A stretch of DNA of 64,000 nt, from NCBI GenBank assembly GCA_029204225.1, contig CM055111.1, positions 19,721,003 to 19,785,002 of the forward strand. Direction: 5' to 3'. This document shows, piece by piece, positions 33,564 to 45,050 of this stretch. Positions within the stretch are counted from its first letter, which is position 1. The number at the start of each line of letters is the position of its first letter. A program made the position numbers and the translations under genes. The stretch comes from Diphasiastrum complanatum. Taxonomy: Eukaryota > Streptophyta > Lycopodiopsida > Lycopodiales > Lycopodiaceae. The notes beneath the pieces were generated by a model that was given only the letters and a program-made list of their open reading frames with translations, did not search any database and was not told the origin of the DNA.

Positions 33564-34790
33564 TTATGTTAGAATGAGCCAGAGGCTTCCTTGGATCCTA
33601 ATGACAACATTGCAATTGTACCTAATCCAAGTCCACACATATCAAAACAACAAGTTGGTAATGGTCGTAATTGAAACAAGATGAGACGAAAATCAAGTTT
33701 GTCCGATTTGTATGTCATTGAAAGTTTTGATAGTGATGCAACTGGGATGACATACAATATTATGATTTCAAATGGATTAACAGAAAATCATCAAAAAAAA
33801 AAACAAAAATACACCAAATGTAAGCAAATATATTATGTTTACCTTCAATGTGAATGAAGAGATGTTTATTTACCAACCAATACTAAGTTAACAAGAGTTG
33901 TTCTATGTGATGTCAAGGTCTTGACATCTTAAGGTTGTTGGTTGTTAATCAAATGACTATGTCTGCTCCTCTTTTTGAATTCAAGCTTAACAAATAGAAT
34001 TTCAAACTTCATTGGGTTGTTTGAATGCAACTTAGAAATGTAGAATATGGTTACAAATGATGTTATATTTATGCTATTTCACATCTTTATAATTTGCAAC
34101 ATTATCAAAACAAATATATATTTGTAAATGAGTCTAACTGTGCAATTCATTTTCAACAAACAAAATATCCAACAATTTGGAGATTGTTAAAATATGTGAT
34201 TTAGCAAATCATAAGCTCGCATAACTCGCACACATTTACTTGCAAAGTGTCAAGTCTCAAGCCCCGGTGCCCTCCTGACCACACGTTTTCTTTTTTTTTA
34301 AAACTGCCTGCCTGAACGCCACTTGTCCAGGTAACCAGTTTATATCCCATAAGCATTTCTACAAGGAAAGGGGAGGGAATATATACAGAAACCCACCTAA
34401 TCGCTAGCATGTGTGTGTGTGTGTGTGTGCATGGGTGCCCGGCGCCACCCGCCCTGCCCAACGCCACTGCCCGGCGCCACCTGCAGGCTGCCCGACACCA
34501 CCCGTCCTGTCCGAGACTGCGGCTCGGCGCCATGGGTGCCCGTGGCCTGGGGCTGCCTGTCAAAAACCCTCACGCCAGCCACATCTCAAATTTTGGCGGG
34601 GACCCCCTTGTGGACACCCGTCAGCCGCTGGGGGGCACCGGGGCCAAACCCCTCCCACGCGCGGGCCATGCTCGTAAGTCCTAGCGGGTTAAAGCGGCCC
34701 AGATATCCACCCACACACATGTGAGCAGGGAAGGTACTGGGAATGTACGTAACCAACCAACCTATTGCTTCTATGTATTTCATATTATCT
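33564..34790. other. Unassigned part of duplication copy 2
   Basis: It contains the diverged counterpart of the 18,728 ORF, AT-rich filler, the deletion join near 34,264 and the GC-rich block with a longer (TG)n tract (about 34,408-34,429). No gene is supported; the long ORFs here are reading-frame artefacts of the GC-rich block. Confidence 0.45.
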
Positions 34791-35067
34791 ATATAACTGA
34801 ACTACGCAATATTTCGCGAACAAATTTTTTAGCACTCATTCGCCAATATCATAGACATGCTCTTCAGTGCCTAGAAAAGATGGAGATCCAACATCTACTG
34901 CCGGATTATGAACTCTGGTATGGTATTGTGGAGGTTTGAAAGAGTTAGTAAGTACGGATAGACAATCCGTGTTCTTCTGAATCATGAATCATGAAATCTA
35001 CGTCTTTAACAAGCCTCTCGGTTTGAGCAGTATAGAACGGAGATTTTAGTTGAGATATCAACATGAC

Positions 35068-35690
35068 TCATGGAAGATGATCAGCACTGAGGAGGGTAGA
35101 TACCAGGACATTTTTCATCAAATAGCCATGATCCGGTCTGGAAAGATTATGGCAAAAATTCAGGTGGCCATTTTCTGTCTTCTGTATCTTAAGGCCTAGA
35201 TCTGTTTGGTACAGTTGAGAGCGATTGGTAGGTTTTCGAGATGTCATTTTATTAGTCCACATAGTTGCTAGCAGAACCATCGGTCCTCCCAAAAGTTCAA
35301 GACCGTTTGCAGATTTGTGTCGGAGAAGTGTAGAGAAAACTGCACCCCAGACTGGAATAGTCATGTAAATGAAAGTGGTGACGGATACATTCACACCGCG
35401 CAGAGCTCGTATTTCCAACCAGCTGCATAGTCCACCACAGACGAGACCATTGTAGATCAATAAAAACCTTGGTAAAGGTTGAGCTAACGTTGTGGAATCT
35501 AAGCCCCAATCACTAGAACTGGTGCGTAGATTGCATATCTCCCAAAAAGCGCTGAGAACAGTTAATACGGCTAACTGAACGACATTTAAACGCTTTGCAT
35601 TCAATGCTTTACCAATTTTGAGGACTTCTGCTCAAAATATTTGCAGAGCGGAAGTTAAAGAACTGGCGAAAACCCATGGGTTTCCACCTT
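35068..35690 (-). pseudogene. Truncated transporter exon-4 copy 2
   Basis: Counterpart of 21,250-21,892 with the same truncation point. Unlike copy 1 it keeps the Arg codon after FSTLL, so 178 codons stay open through helices 7-10. A TTTTGAG... change near 35,620 breaks the part before them. There are no upstream exons and no recognisable promoter, so it is called a pseudogene. Confidence 0.8.
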
Positions 35691-35699
35691 CAGCGCGAT

Positions 35700-35945
35700 A
35701 TATACACAAGGAACTTTTGATCGTTCCTATATAGGGAAAAAAAAGAGTTTTCCTAGAATGAAATACACATAACTAGGAACTGTGCATTCACTAGGAAAAA
35801 TAAAACAGTTCCTAGATTGACAATATAGGAAAACTTTTCCTATATAGGAAAATTTTGACCAAGAATTTCCTAGAATAAGTATTTTCCTATATAGAAAATT
35901 TTTAACAGAAAAGAATTAGTTTTCCTATATAGATAAATAGCTTCC
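35700..35945. repeat. Palindrome cluster, duplicate copy
   Basis: Same TTTCCTATATAGGAAA-type cluster as 21,905-22,145. One unit has expanded to 'aggaaaacttttcctatata' near 35,828. Confidence 0.7.
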
Positions 35946-36409
35946 TTTGTTCAGTTGCAATATAGTAGCCAACTCTACTTGTCCCAAAGCATTAAATACG
36001 TTAAATATGGTGTCAGCTGTTGTTTGGTGGGGATAATCATATGGACTTCTCTCTGAAAACAAACACACTTAGGCAACGCAAATTCCCAACTTAAACTATT
36101 AAAAAGCTTGCAGGCAAACCAGAACCGAGATGAGAATTCCCAACTAAAACAAAGATAAAGAAGAAGAAGGGCAAAGTTTAGTAGGAACAAACGATCTTGT
36201 ATATAATGACGTAGACAGTGAGAGTGACCTCAAAGCAAACGGTGGGCTGAAGCATCGCATCTTGAAATGGCACAAATCACAGTCATGAGTTTATTCAAAC
36301 AAAACTAAGTCAATATTCCTTGCAGCAGCTTATAATGTAGAACTGAAGAAAGCCATTCATCAGTCGGTTAGACGCTATAAGTCTGAATTAAGCGCAACTA
36401 CTGAGCAGC

Positions 36410-37043
36410 TATTTATACTAAGCAAATGTGGCAACGTCCGATTGTAGGACAACTAATCAGGTCGTAGATCATAATGGCTAGTGGGCCATAGTGACTAAAT
36501 ATAAGTCTGAACTAAGCGCAACTACTGATGACTATAACCACAATAGAAATCTCTAATCAACTCTAAAGAAATGAGCTAGAATACTCAAGAGTGTCCAAGC
36601 CCACAGGCTTGAGAGAGAACACTAACTATTCAATACTTGATTCATTATAATGTAGAAATATGAGCAGCTATTTATACTAAGCAAATGCAGCAACATCCAA
36701 TAGTAGGACAACTAATTAGGTCGTAGATCATAATGGCTAGTGGGCCGTAGTGAGTTGGCATCCATCTGGATCTTCCTGGAAATTTACTTGCTATAAAATT
36801 AGGGCAACTCTGTAGTTTTTAAACAAATTGAACAATAAATTGTCTTTCAACTGACACGAAATTTGTCGTTGACTGCCAATCAAACGACACAAAATTTGTT
36901 GATGATGACACTAAATGTTGGAGCCACCTGTGATCCATTTTTGAGTAATTATGTAGACTGTGTAAAAACATGAAGAAAGCTACAGGTCTGGATAAAAATT
37001 GGATGAAGATTAAGAAGTCGATTAGTAGGAGAATAATCCAACA
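36410..37043 (-). repeat. LTR-like region, duplicate copy
   Basis: Counterpart of 22,560-23,183. The minus strand begins TGTTGGATTATTCTCC at 37,043. The TATAAATAG block occurs twice (near 36,415 and 36,675) because of a local duplication. Confidence 0.55.
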
Positions 37044-37200
37044 CCTCATGCAACCTGGAATATCAGTTGCCCTCCTATTCTTGCATTATAGCAGTCAAAC
37101 ACCATGCAAGTGCTCCCATGTACAATTATAGGTCTGGGCCCACATATGATTATAAACTACTTTACTGGTCAAGCTCGGAATGACGAGGCATAACTAATAG

Positions 37201-38262
37201 GCATAGCCGTGCTAAAATTTTGCATGTACAAAGTTGTTTCTCTAATATATGATTACCTAGTGTATTTGCAGAGAAACCAGTTATTCAAAAGTGCCCTAGT
37301 CATGAATGTTGTAGTAGCCGATTTCGAGAAAAGGACTGACAAGTTTATGAACAGTAGATAATTTTTGATAACAGAGAAAATATATCTACTGTAAGTAGGC
37401 ATCAAAATCATTCACAGATTACACACCATAGACATAATGTCGCAATTTTTTTTTTTGTTTACAACAACATTTTCAAGCACTGTTTGTTTTCCAAATCAGC
37501 ACGTCGGTGCAAGAGAGGTATTCTCTCTTACGAGGAACTAGCTACTGCTCATTCTATATCTGTTTGTGTGACAATGTGTGTCTGCTACTTTGTGACTATC
37601 ACTGACGCATTAAAAAAAAAAACCCAGCACATCTCCCACGTTCATCCTGTTTATATAGGAATAGAGAGAAGGGAGTTTATGCTAATCATTTGATTACAAG
37701 AAATTGTTTAAGCTCATTCTAACGATTTTTAATTGTGTGTTGTCGTTGTCGTCGTCCGTGGAGTCTGTTCTCCATGTTGGTACTTCGTTGATCTTGCATG
37801 GTACCTAGGTCATGAAGATCCGCCACTTTTGCAGCCATCTGTGAGTCGTATGTGACCATAATCATTTCCTTGCGGTGTCTCTGCGGTCGTGAAGGTTCTT
37901 CGGAGCCTGAGACCTTTGGCAAGCAACCACAGATAGACCGTAGTAGGGGCTTATGTGGTGCTCAGGCGGTTCGTCTCTTCGAGAGGGGAGAAATATTGTA
38001 AATCGTTAGTGTGAACTTTGTGGTGGCCTTCAGTCAGCTTCCTTTGTGGACTGCTTTGTGTTTGTTTCATAGGTGACTGCAAGCTCCAACTTGGAGATGG
38101 CCTTTGGTTTACTTTGCATTGGACCATAGGCTAGACTCTTTTAAAGTTGTTTGCATTGTAGTTATGGTTATTGTCAGTTTATGCCTACTGGTAGTTCCCA
38201 TGTATTTCTGCAGGTTCATAAGCTAGCAATGCTTTGTGGGTAGAAACTTCGTGTTTCTTCAA
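37201..38262 (-). repeat. Diverged LTR of the A/D copia family
   Basis: On the minus strand it begins after AAGAAACACGAAG at about 38,262, the same boundary word as in the other family LTRs. It continues with the 'cttgctagc' motif and ends in the 'gtgcaagagaggta' region near 37,500. Similarity is patchy. 37,201-37,440 is AT-rich with nothing recognised. Confidence 0.45.
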
Positions 38263-38399
38263 GTTCTGACCATGGTGGTTTGAAGGCAAAGAAACAAGTT
38301 GGTGAGCTTTGTTCAATGTCAAAGTTAGAAATTTTGTCTTATTATAGATCTAGATGCATTTTCATTTAATACATTTGGATGTGCATTGTAAGAGTGCTT

Positions 38400-39204
38400 T
38401 AAGTAATGGAGGAGCACAGATGTTTGTGACTTGGATTGAACTTGCATTGGTGACTTTAGTAGATATTTTTTAACTTATCTTCTAAAGAGTGAGGATTTCT
38501 CTTGATGTCTTTCTCAAGTTCAATAACATTGTGGAGAGTCAATTCAACAATGAAAATCAAGTGCTTAAAGTTGGCAAATGAGACCTATCAACAAAGTTCA
38601 AAGATGTTTGTGTGGCACATGGGATCAAGAGGGAGCTTTCAAACTCAAAGGTTATACATAGTCTGAAAGAGAGGAAGATCAATCTTTTTGAAAGAGCCAA
38701 ATCCATGAGGGTGAATGCAATCTTCATAAGTCTTCTGGGGTGAAGCTTTGATGTATGCTAAGTTTGTTTTCATTAGGTACTCAAATGAAGATTTATATGG
38801 TTGGTAAGAAGCCAAGTTTGGAGCATTTGAAGATCTTTGGTAGTACTTGCTATATCAACTCATCTTTTGGATTCTTGAAGGGAATATGTGTTGGCTATAG
38901 TGAAGTAATGAAAGCTTATAGGGTTTACATTCCTAAGTCAAAGAAAGTTCACATTTCTAAGGATGTTGTCTTGGAAGAGGAGATTGTGGAGAAGATTGAT
39001 GTTATTGATGTTGATCAATATAGCATTTCTGATGGTGATAGAGATGGTTATTTGGATGGTGATGGTGGAGATGCATCTCCAAGTCAAGTTCTAAGAAGAT
39101 CCTCAAGGGAAAGACAAAAGCCATCTAGGCTTCCATATGATGAGAAAGGCAAGCAAGTTGAAGGTACAAACTTTGCTTTACTATTACGTCCATATCCAGT
39201 ATGA
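38400..39204 (+). pseudogene. Copia integrase remnant
   Basis: Decayed integrase (SEDFSLDVFLKFNNIVESQF, then CVAHGIKREL) leads to a better-kept C-terminal domain. This includes PSLEHLKIFGSTCYI, GICVGYSEVMKAYRVYIP and VHISKDVVLEEE, then the linker RRSSRERQKPSRLPYDEKGK, stop at 39,204. The catalytic residues are not recognisable. The same linker motif occurs at 60,900-61,000. Confidence 0.75.
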
Positions 39205-39460
39205 GGGATTTAGAATAATTCCTTACATGGATGGCCAGTCACTCCAATGTATGTGGTTATTAGTTATGCCTTGTCATTTTGGGCTTGGCCAATAAAGTAA
39301 TTAATAATCATATGAGGGCCTAGACCTATAATTGGACATATGAGCACTTGCATGGTATTTGACTGCAAGGAGGTCAATTGCTTATTCAAGTTACATGTGG
39401 ATCCTAAGAGAAATATTCGCTCCTCTTGGGATAGAGTATATACTAGTGGAAACTCGCCCA
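39205..39460 (+). repeat. Copia 3' untranslated segment, inverted relative of 23,184-23,410
   Basis: Together with the end of the preceding ORF, it is an inverted, diverged match to the sequence next to the 23,183 LTR-like boundary ('gtggttattagttatgcc', 'agacctataattg'). It ties that LTR to the copia whose integrase tail lies just upstream here. Confidence 0.6.
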
Positions 39461-39539
39461 TCTACCTATTGGATTTTTTTATCCTTGAAGCCAGGAGCTC
39501 CTCCTCTCTTGCATTCGTTTAACATGGCATGGGGGTAGA

Positions 39540-40023
39540 AGTGATTAGGGTATTGACTAACCATTTCTTGTTGGTTGGGTGATTTTTCTCCACAGGTGTC
39601 CTTTTTGGTTGCATGCAACAGGATCTAGTCAGATCTTCACTAGGCAATCCTTACATTTACTCACATGCTTTGGTTCATCTTCTTGTGTAGATGAGGCTAT
39701 GCAAGTGGATGTGGCTTTCATGGAATGGAAGCAAATAATGGATCTGGAAAAGAGGTCTTAGTCAAGGACTTTTATTGTCAAGAGCAAGATCAAGAGGTTG
39801 ATCTTGAAGGGCTTCAATGACACAAAAGGAAGGGTGGCAATTCAGAGCTAGTCAAGAGCATCAAAGGGAAGCCAAGTGGAAAAGATAACTTAAATATGTT
39901 TTTGTAGGTGTTTAAAGACTCAAGTAAGGTCAAAGGAGCAACAAGAAAGTGTTGTTCAAGTTTACTTTACTTGTTTTATCTCATGTTTGAGCAATTTCAT
40001 GTGAATGTGCTCAAGAAACAAAA
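39540..40023 (+). other. Flank of element D, inverted relative of 10,040-10,500
   Basis: Contains HATGSSQIFTRQSLHLLT and CVDEAMQVD-type reading, the same gene-like stretch as upstream of element A. It runs into the CTCAAGAAACAAAA word at the LTR boundary. Confidence 0.6.
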
Positions 40024-40899
40024 TGTTTCTATTTACAAAGCTTTGCTAGCTTTCAGCCCTCTGCCTGAAGAAAATGTTCGCGAACACGAAAGTCAAGAGA
40101 CACAAAGCATGCAAGTCGCGAACGAGAATCTTTTCTGGTCCAGCACGAGAAAGTCAGACAACATAGACAAAACCAACGACGCGACACAAAAGAACGTTTG
40201 CCCTCATGGTCCATGAAGGACCGTGAAGGTCACACATGTACCTAGAAGTACAGATGTCTGATATGATGGCATGACGTCAGCAGATACACTCTAAATCGTG
40301 GCTAATCCGCCACTCTTGTAATTTTCTAATTAGTTGTAGATTTAATTACTCTAATCTAAAAGGTTACACAGAGCGACTATATACTTACTAGCTGATACTT
40401 GATAGAGAGAGCATATACAGATATATAGAGATGTATGAAGTAGTCTGATGCTAGTAAGCAATCAAGACAAAAACAGAACAGAAGTCCGCCTACGTGCGAG
40501 ACAAGTTCCTGTGATCAGGATCCACAAATATCCACAAGTCCGCTAGTAAGCGAGACATCCGCTCGTGAGAAAACTGTATTTCTCTCATGCCAACGCACTA
40601 CGTGGATCTGCATGTAGTGCTTGAAGAATCAGAAAAAAATCAATAGATGATCTTGTAGCCATTGTGCACATGCAAATGTATCTGCTGTTATTCGTATGTC
40701 TGATTCTCTCATTCATTTAATTCTGCAGTTTGTTGAAACTTTGTTGAACGCTACATTAATTTATAAACGTAGATCAGCAGTGCCTGACTACATTCTGGAG
40801 GACTGTAGGAGTGATTCAGCTAGCAGTGACCAACGATCGCATCTGAACTCCATCCGAATCACATTGAATCGTTTGCGACTCATTCAATCTCTGTCATCA
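40024..40899 (+). repeat. 5' LTR of copia D (about 876 bp)
   Basis: TGTTTCT start after AAGAAACAAAA, ending CTGTCATCA before the PBS. It contains the 'cgttcgcgaacacgaaag' words and a paired 'gtccgc...gcgagaca' motif seen in all family LTRs. An alternative left boundary at 40,259 (TGATATGATGG) cannot be excluded. Confidence 0.65.
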
Positions 40900-40900
40900 G

Positions 40901-40912
40901 TGGTATCAGAGC
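40901..40912 (+). promoter_or_regulatory. Primer-binding site of copia D
   Basis: TGGTATCAGAGC, one base after the LTR end; an initiator-Met type PBS. Confidence 0.9.
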
Positions 40913-41012
40913 CTATCTATTGTCATAATTTGACATAGCCAAGAAGCTATCAGATCCAGAAGGCCAAGCATTCAGACGAACAACCATCAACAACAGAAAA
41001 GACTTCAGAAGC

Positions 41013-41823
41013 AATGGCTTCAGTCAGCAGCATACAAAACAAGATCTGTACAATTCTTGATTCTTCAGGATCTAACTTTCTAGCCTGGAAAGTTAAAACA
41101 TCACTGATACTCAAGGGCGAAGGTTTATTTCCCTAGTTGGATGGCACATAAGAGATGCTTATGACATCAGACAAAGAGCTACGTGAGTGGAGGGAGAAAA
41201 ATGACAAGGCAGTAGCTTTGCTATCTTCATCCATTGAAGATAGTCTCACACTTGACCTGGCTATACTCTCCAAAGCTAAGGAGATGTGGGATGCATTGCT
41301 CACGAGATTTCAAATGAAATCAAGAAGTCAAATCATAATGCTAGAAGATCAGCTGACAAATCTACAGTGGGATGGGAAAGACCTCACTTATTTTGTAAGG
41401 AAGATGAAGGATTTGTTTCTATCACTACATAACTCTGGAGCAAAGAATGCAGTGTCAGCTGAGAAGCAGCTCACTTACCTATTGAGAGCCTTACCCAGAT
41501 CATTCTAGACAATGAGGACCCTGCTCGCGAAAGATCCTACCATGAACCTCGAAAAGGCGATTGTCAAGATTCGAGAGGAAGTCGAGGCGAGAGAACATCT
41601 TGATCACAAAGATGGTTCTGACCAGGCCCTCTACGGCAACAAGGAAAAATCCAAGAAACAATTTATGCCTAAGAGGGAGTCAAATCAGAGGCAGGATCAT
41701 GATCAGCAAGCAAAGAGGACCGGCAAAGGCAACTGGAAGAGCAAAGGGAGGTCGAAGCAGCAAGGTGGAGAAAAGAAGACTTGCGTGAGATGTAGAAGAG
41801 ACGGGCACACGGTTGATACATGA
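41013..41823 (+). pseudogene. Copia D gag
   Basis: Starts MASVSSIQNKICTILDSS. UBN2-like gag follows (KEMWDALLTRF, LEDQLTNLQWDGKDLTYFV). A Lys/Gln-rich tail ends in CVRCRRDGHTVDT and a stop. Three in-frame stops (after LFP, after DGT, after PRSF) break it; most residues match element A. Confidence 0.85.
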
Positions 41824-41955
41824 TGGCTCAATCCAAAAATTGAGTGCGTCCGTGGATTGCTGGCAGATTCCGAGAAACAAATTAGCACAGAATAGACAAG
41901 AGAACAGCAACAATTCATCCTATGTCGAGGAGATTGGTGTTCATCTAAACAGTAT

Positions 41956-42006
41956 GTCTCTGCCATTGGTGTTCATCCACTGTGGCTCAACACCAATGGC
42001 AGAGAC
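41956..42006. repeat. Perfect 18-bp hairpin at a deletion junction
   Basis: Arms 41,956-41,973 and 41,989-42,006 are exact reverse complements around a 15-base loop. The right arm is normal pol sequence (NTNGRD). The left arm is an inverted copy of it, placed where the protease coding region should be. Confidence 0.95.
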
Positions 42007-42009
42007 AGA

Positions 42010-42660
42010 CGACTCGAAGACGTTTTGTTCATGCCTACACTGCAGCAAGACTTGCTTTCTGTCGCAAGAATAGCAGATGCAGGAATGCGTGTGACATTTT
42101 TAGATGAAGCATGCAATGTGGTTGACGCCAGTACTAGTACTTTGATCGCTCAAGGCAGAAGAAAAGGTAATCTATATCATCTGAAGGTACGCCTACCTGC
42201 AGATCAGGTGCATCAGACTCATGATGACTCACCATACACTCTGTGGCACAGGAGACTCTGCCACATGAACTCAATGGCACTTTACCAAGCAAGCCATCAT
42301 GGAGCAATAACAGGGGTCTTGGTTGTCTCAGTCATTATAAAGAAACACTCTATAATGCCATCTGAAAAACGTGGATCTTGAATGGATCCAGAGATGTCAC
42401 GCACTCCATTCATCAAAGACTCCTACAGAACGACCAAGATTCTGGAGTTAGTGCATTCTGACATCTGTGGGCCTTTCAATATGATCTCAGTAGGAGGTTC
42501 AAAATATTATATAACCTTCATTGATAATTATAGTAAATTCGCTAGTGTATTTTATTCAAAATAAATCTGAAGCACTTGATAATTTCATAGAATACGTGAA
42601 TTGGACTGAGTGATGTACAGACAACAAGGTTAAGTAGATCAGAACAGATCGAGGTGGCAA
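42010..42660 (+). pseudogene. Copia D pre-integrase and integrase start
   Basis: Reads LQQDLLSVARIADAGMRV, LYHLKVRLPADQ and LWHRRLCHMNSM, then a disrupted stretch (42,310-42,390). Integrase follows with the first Asp kept (HSDICGPF) and FIDNYSKF. It is cut off at RGGKY by the CACTA sequence. Confidence 0.85.
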
Positions 42661-42661
42661 A

Positions 42662-44124
42662 TACTGCCTGGCAGAAAAACTGTCTTTGTCGCCCACCAAG
42701 TGTTTCCATATTGATTCACCCACATTTTTTAATATGTGCATAGGATCAAGCAAGTAATTGATCAAAAGGTTATTCCAATATGGTAAACAATGAAAGATGG
42801 ATAGTCTTTTCATACCATTGATTGGCTTAGTCTCGGATTCAATCCAAAGTTTGTGCCAATCGGCCATGGACATTCTCTTTGGAGGCATTCTTGTTTCTGA
42901 TCTTCCTCCAAAGCCTCTTCTATGAGCATTTCTAAATGGATGATTTCATCATGCAAGTACTTGCGATGATTTTCATACACAACTTTGTTTAAATGACGTG
43001 AGTGGCGAGCATCAATATTTGGTCCACAAATGAGACATGCGTGATATCCAAAAGTTGTAAAACCTAAAAGAATCAAATCCAATTCGTGTTACCTACAGAA
43101 TTCTTTTAAAGCATAAATATTGCATGCATAAAAAATAAATATAGTCACCTGAACAATCGCCCAATCCTGGAAAGTCATGCATAGTCCACATTAACATCGC
43201 ACGCGACAAAAATGTTTTGTCTTGAAGTGGACGTGAGATGTCATATGCTTGGACTCCCTTCCATAGTAGTTCTAGTTCCTCAATCAATGGTGCAAAGTAG
43301 ATATCCATATTTTTTACTTTATGTTTTTCAGGAATTAGAAGTGCTAGTATGAGATGTCCTTTTTTGATGCTTAGCCAAGGTGGAATGTTTTAGTTGACCA
43401 ACACCACTAGCCAAGTAGACCACGTGCTTGACATTTTTCGAAAGGGGTTAACCTCGTCTGTTGCAAGTTCAAATATTATATTTCTTGTTTCACTTGCGAA
43501 ACATGGATATTCTTTGTCAATGTGTTTCCATGCAGGAGAGTCTGAGGGTACTCTCATGATCTCATCCGAAGAACGATGACTAGCATGCCAATTCACAAGT
43601 TCTGCAAGAGACTTGCAACGAAACATAGAAAGAAGAAGAGATTCTACACAAGGTATGTGAGGTGATGTGGGATGGATAGAATCGATGTGAGGTGTCGTGG
43701 GATGGATAGAATCGATGTGAGGTGTCATGAGATAGATAGAATCGATGTGTGGTGACATCGTGGAATGAATAGAATCCATAGTAGAATTTGCGTGAAGTGT
43801 TGTGGGATGGATAGAATCCATGTGAGGTGTTGTGGAATGAATAGAATCTATGTGTGGTGATATCGTGGGATGAATAGATTCCATGGAAAGATGTATGTGA
43901 GGTGTGGTGGAGTGAGTGACGTGCAAAATGGAAAGATTCATAACTTTCACATCATGAGGTGTGTAGTGACTAGTGACATCATTTTGATCATCAAAAAGAT
44001 CTTCGTCTAATGCCAAAGATGATCCAAAATCGATATTTCTTATCTTGTTGATAAGGTTGTCAATCGACGTGTTATAAGACATTGACATCAATGTATTATT
44101 CTGCAAGAGTGAAACATTACACAA
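42662..44124 (-). pseudogene. CACTA (En/Spm) tnp2 transposase, broken
   Basis: Transposase family tnp2, read in order on the minus strand. A Ser/Thr/Pro-rich repeat region is followed by SLAELVNWHASHRSSDEIMR, PSDSPAWKHIDKEYP, ATDEVNPFRKMSSTWS and WLVVLVN. Then come IDVYL-like YFAPLIEELELLW, MLMWTMHDFPGLGD, the zinc-like CLICG region, and LPYWNNLLINYLLDPMHILK. Frame breaks lie near 43,390, 43,090 and 42,890. The CACTA termini and the N-terminal third are not seen. Confidence 0.85.
43650..43925 (-). repeat. Tandem repeat inside the tnp2 ORF
   Basis: About eight units of roughly 30 bp encode variants of PHIDSIHPTT in the N-terminal part of the transposase reading frame. Such an expansion is not part of the tnp2 domain. 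Confidence 0.85.
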
Positions 44125-45050
44125 GCATTTGTTTTATTTTTGAAAAAAAAAATATAAATATGTGTATGATAAGAACATGACTAATGTACCTCCAAATCCA
44201 CATCGGGCTCCTCAATGTGCTTTCCAAACTTCCACAGATGTTGTGCCACTATTCGTCTTTCTCAAATTTTCAATCCTTTGCATTGTTTGCACTCGCAATA
44301 TATCTTTTCATTATATCTATTTTGAAATTATTTTCATTTTACAATTACAAAAATGATTAGCTTAATGTTACAAGCTAATTTATATGTGTATAAATACAGT
44401 CCTAAGTTTTAAACAAATAATTATATAGTACCTGCGATTTAGGTCGAGGCTAGGCACCAGAACTTGATGGAGATGATGTTCCACTAAGTCTTTGCTCAGG
44501 CATTTGTGCTCTTTTTTATGATTTCATTTTGAAATAATATTGCATCTTCTTTAACTTTTGCTATCTTGTGGAGGCGTCATGCTTTAAACAATCGTAGAAA
44601 AGAAACAGAAAAGTTATATTCAACACACAATGTTGCAAATCCAAATGTTAAGTACATAATATCTACTGTACATTTACTAAATATAGCTGTTTGTAGACAT
44701 TTCCTCAGTAGAAGACATTTTCGCTAATAAACGATTAAATTTTATCTGCAATTTTTTGACAAGAATGTTAATGATATTGACAAAATACACTTGTTAAAAT
44801 ATACAGATAAAATTGATATGTACACACAAATTTAACAAGATCCACGAATATCTTTATCACTAAAACATTTAGATACCTTATCAATGTCAAGTTGCTTGAA
44901 CGAATATGACACTGTCTAATTCATGAAGAAAAGAAGCAGATTCAAGCAAACTATGAAATAGAATTGTGATTTCTTTTAACTATTTAGAAAACTAAGCAGT
45001 GATTAATACATATTTGTCATTTTTATAAAATCATCAAAATTTTCAAAATC
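44125..45050. other. AT-rich region, no gene seen
   Basis: Presumably the 5' part of the CACTA element or its flank. No supported coding region; a 64-codon plus-strand ORF at 44,162 is unremarkable. Confidence 0.35.

Larger units (their letters stand above)
33012..37200 (+). repeat. Segmental duplication, copy 2
   Basis: Direct copy of 18,152-23,340 without the 19,415-20,498 block. Its left edge cuts into copia RNase H with no upstream copia sequence. The preceding bases 'gccgctt|cagtcagag' belong to the ACGT-rich repeat. Divergence is a few percent by eye. About 110 bp around 36,410-36,500 is an extra partial repeat of the LTR-like TATA region. Confidence 0.85.
40024..42660 (+). mobile_element. 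Ty1/copia element D, truncated
   Basis: LTR (40,024-40,899), PBS, gag, part of pre-integrase and the start of integrase. It is then cut at about 42,660 by CACTA transposase sequence. The protease active-site region is deleted and replaced by a short inverted copy (hairpin at 41,956-42,006). An inverted relative of element A, and somewhat better preserved in gag. Confidence 0.85.

Noticed and set aside
34397-34724. Several overlapping plus-strand ORFs rich in Cys, Pro, Ala
   Set aside because: They cross a GC-rich block and a TG microsatellite in three frames at once; frame artefacts with no domain.
35068-35604. 178-codon open transporter ORF as a real gene
   Set aside because: It is only the last exon's C-terminal part, without promoter, start or exons 1-3, and it lies in a duplicated repeat block.
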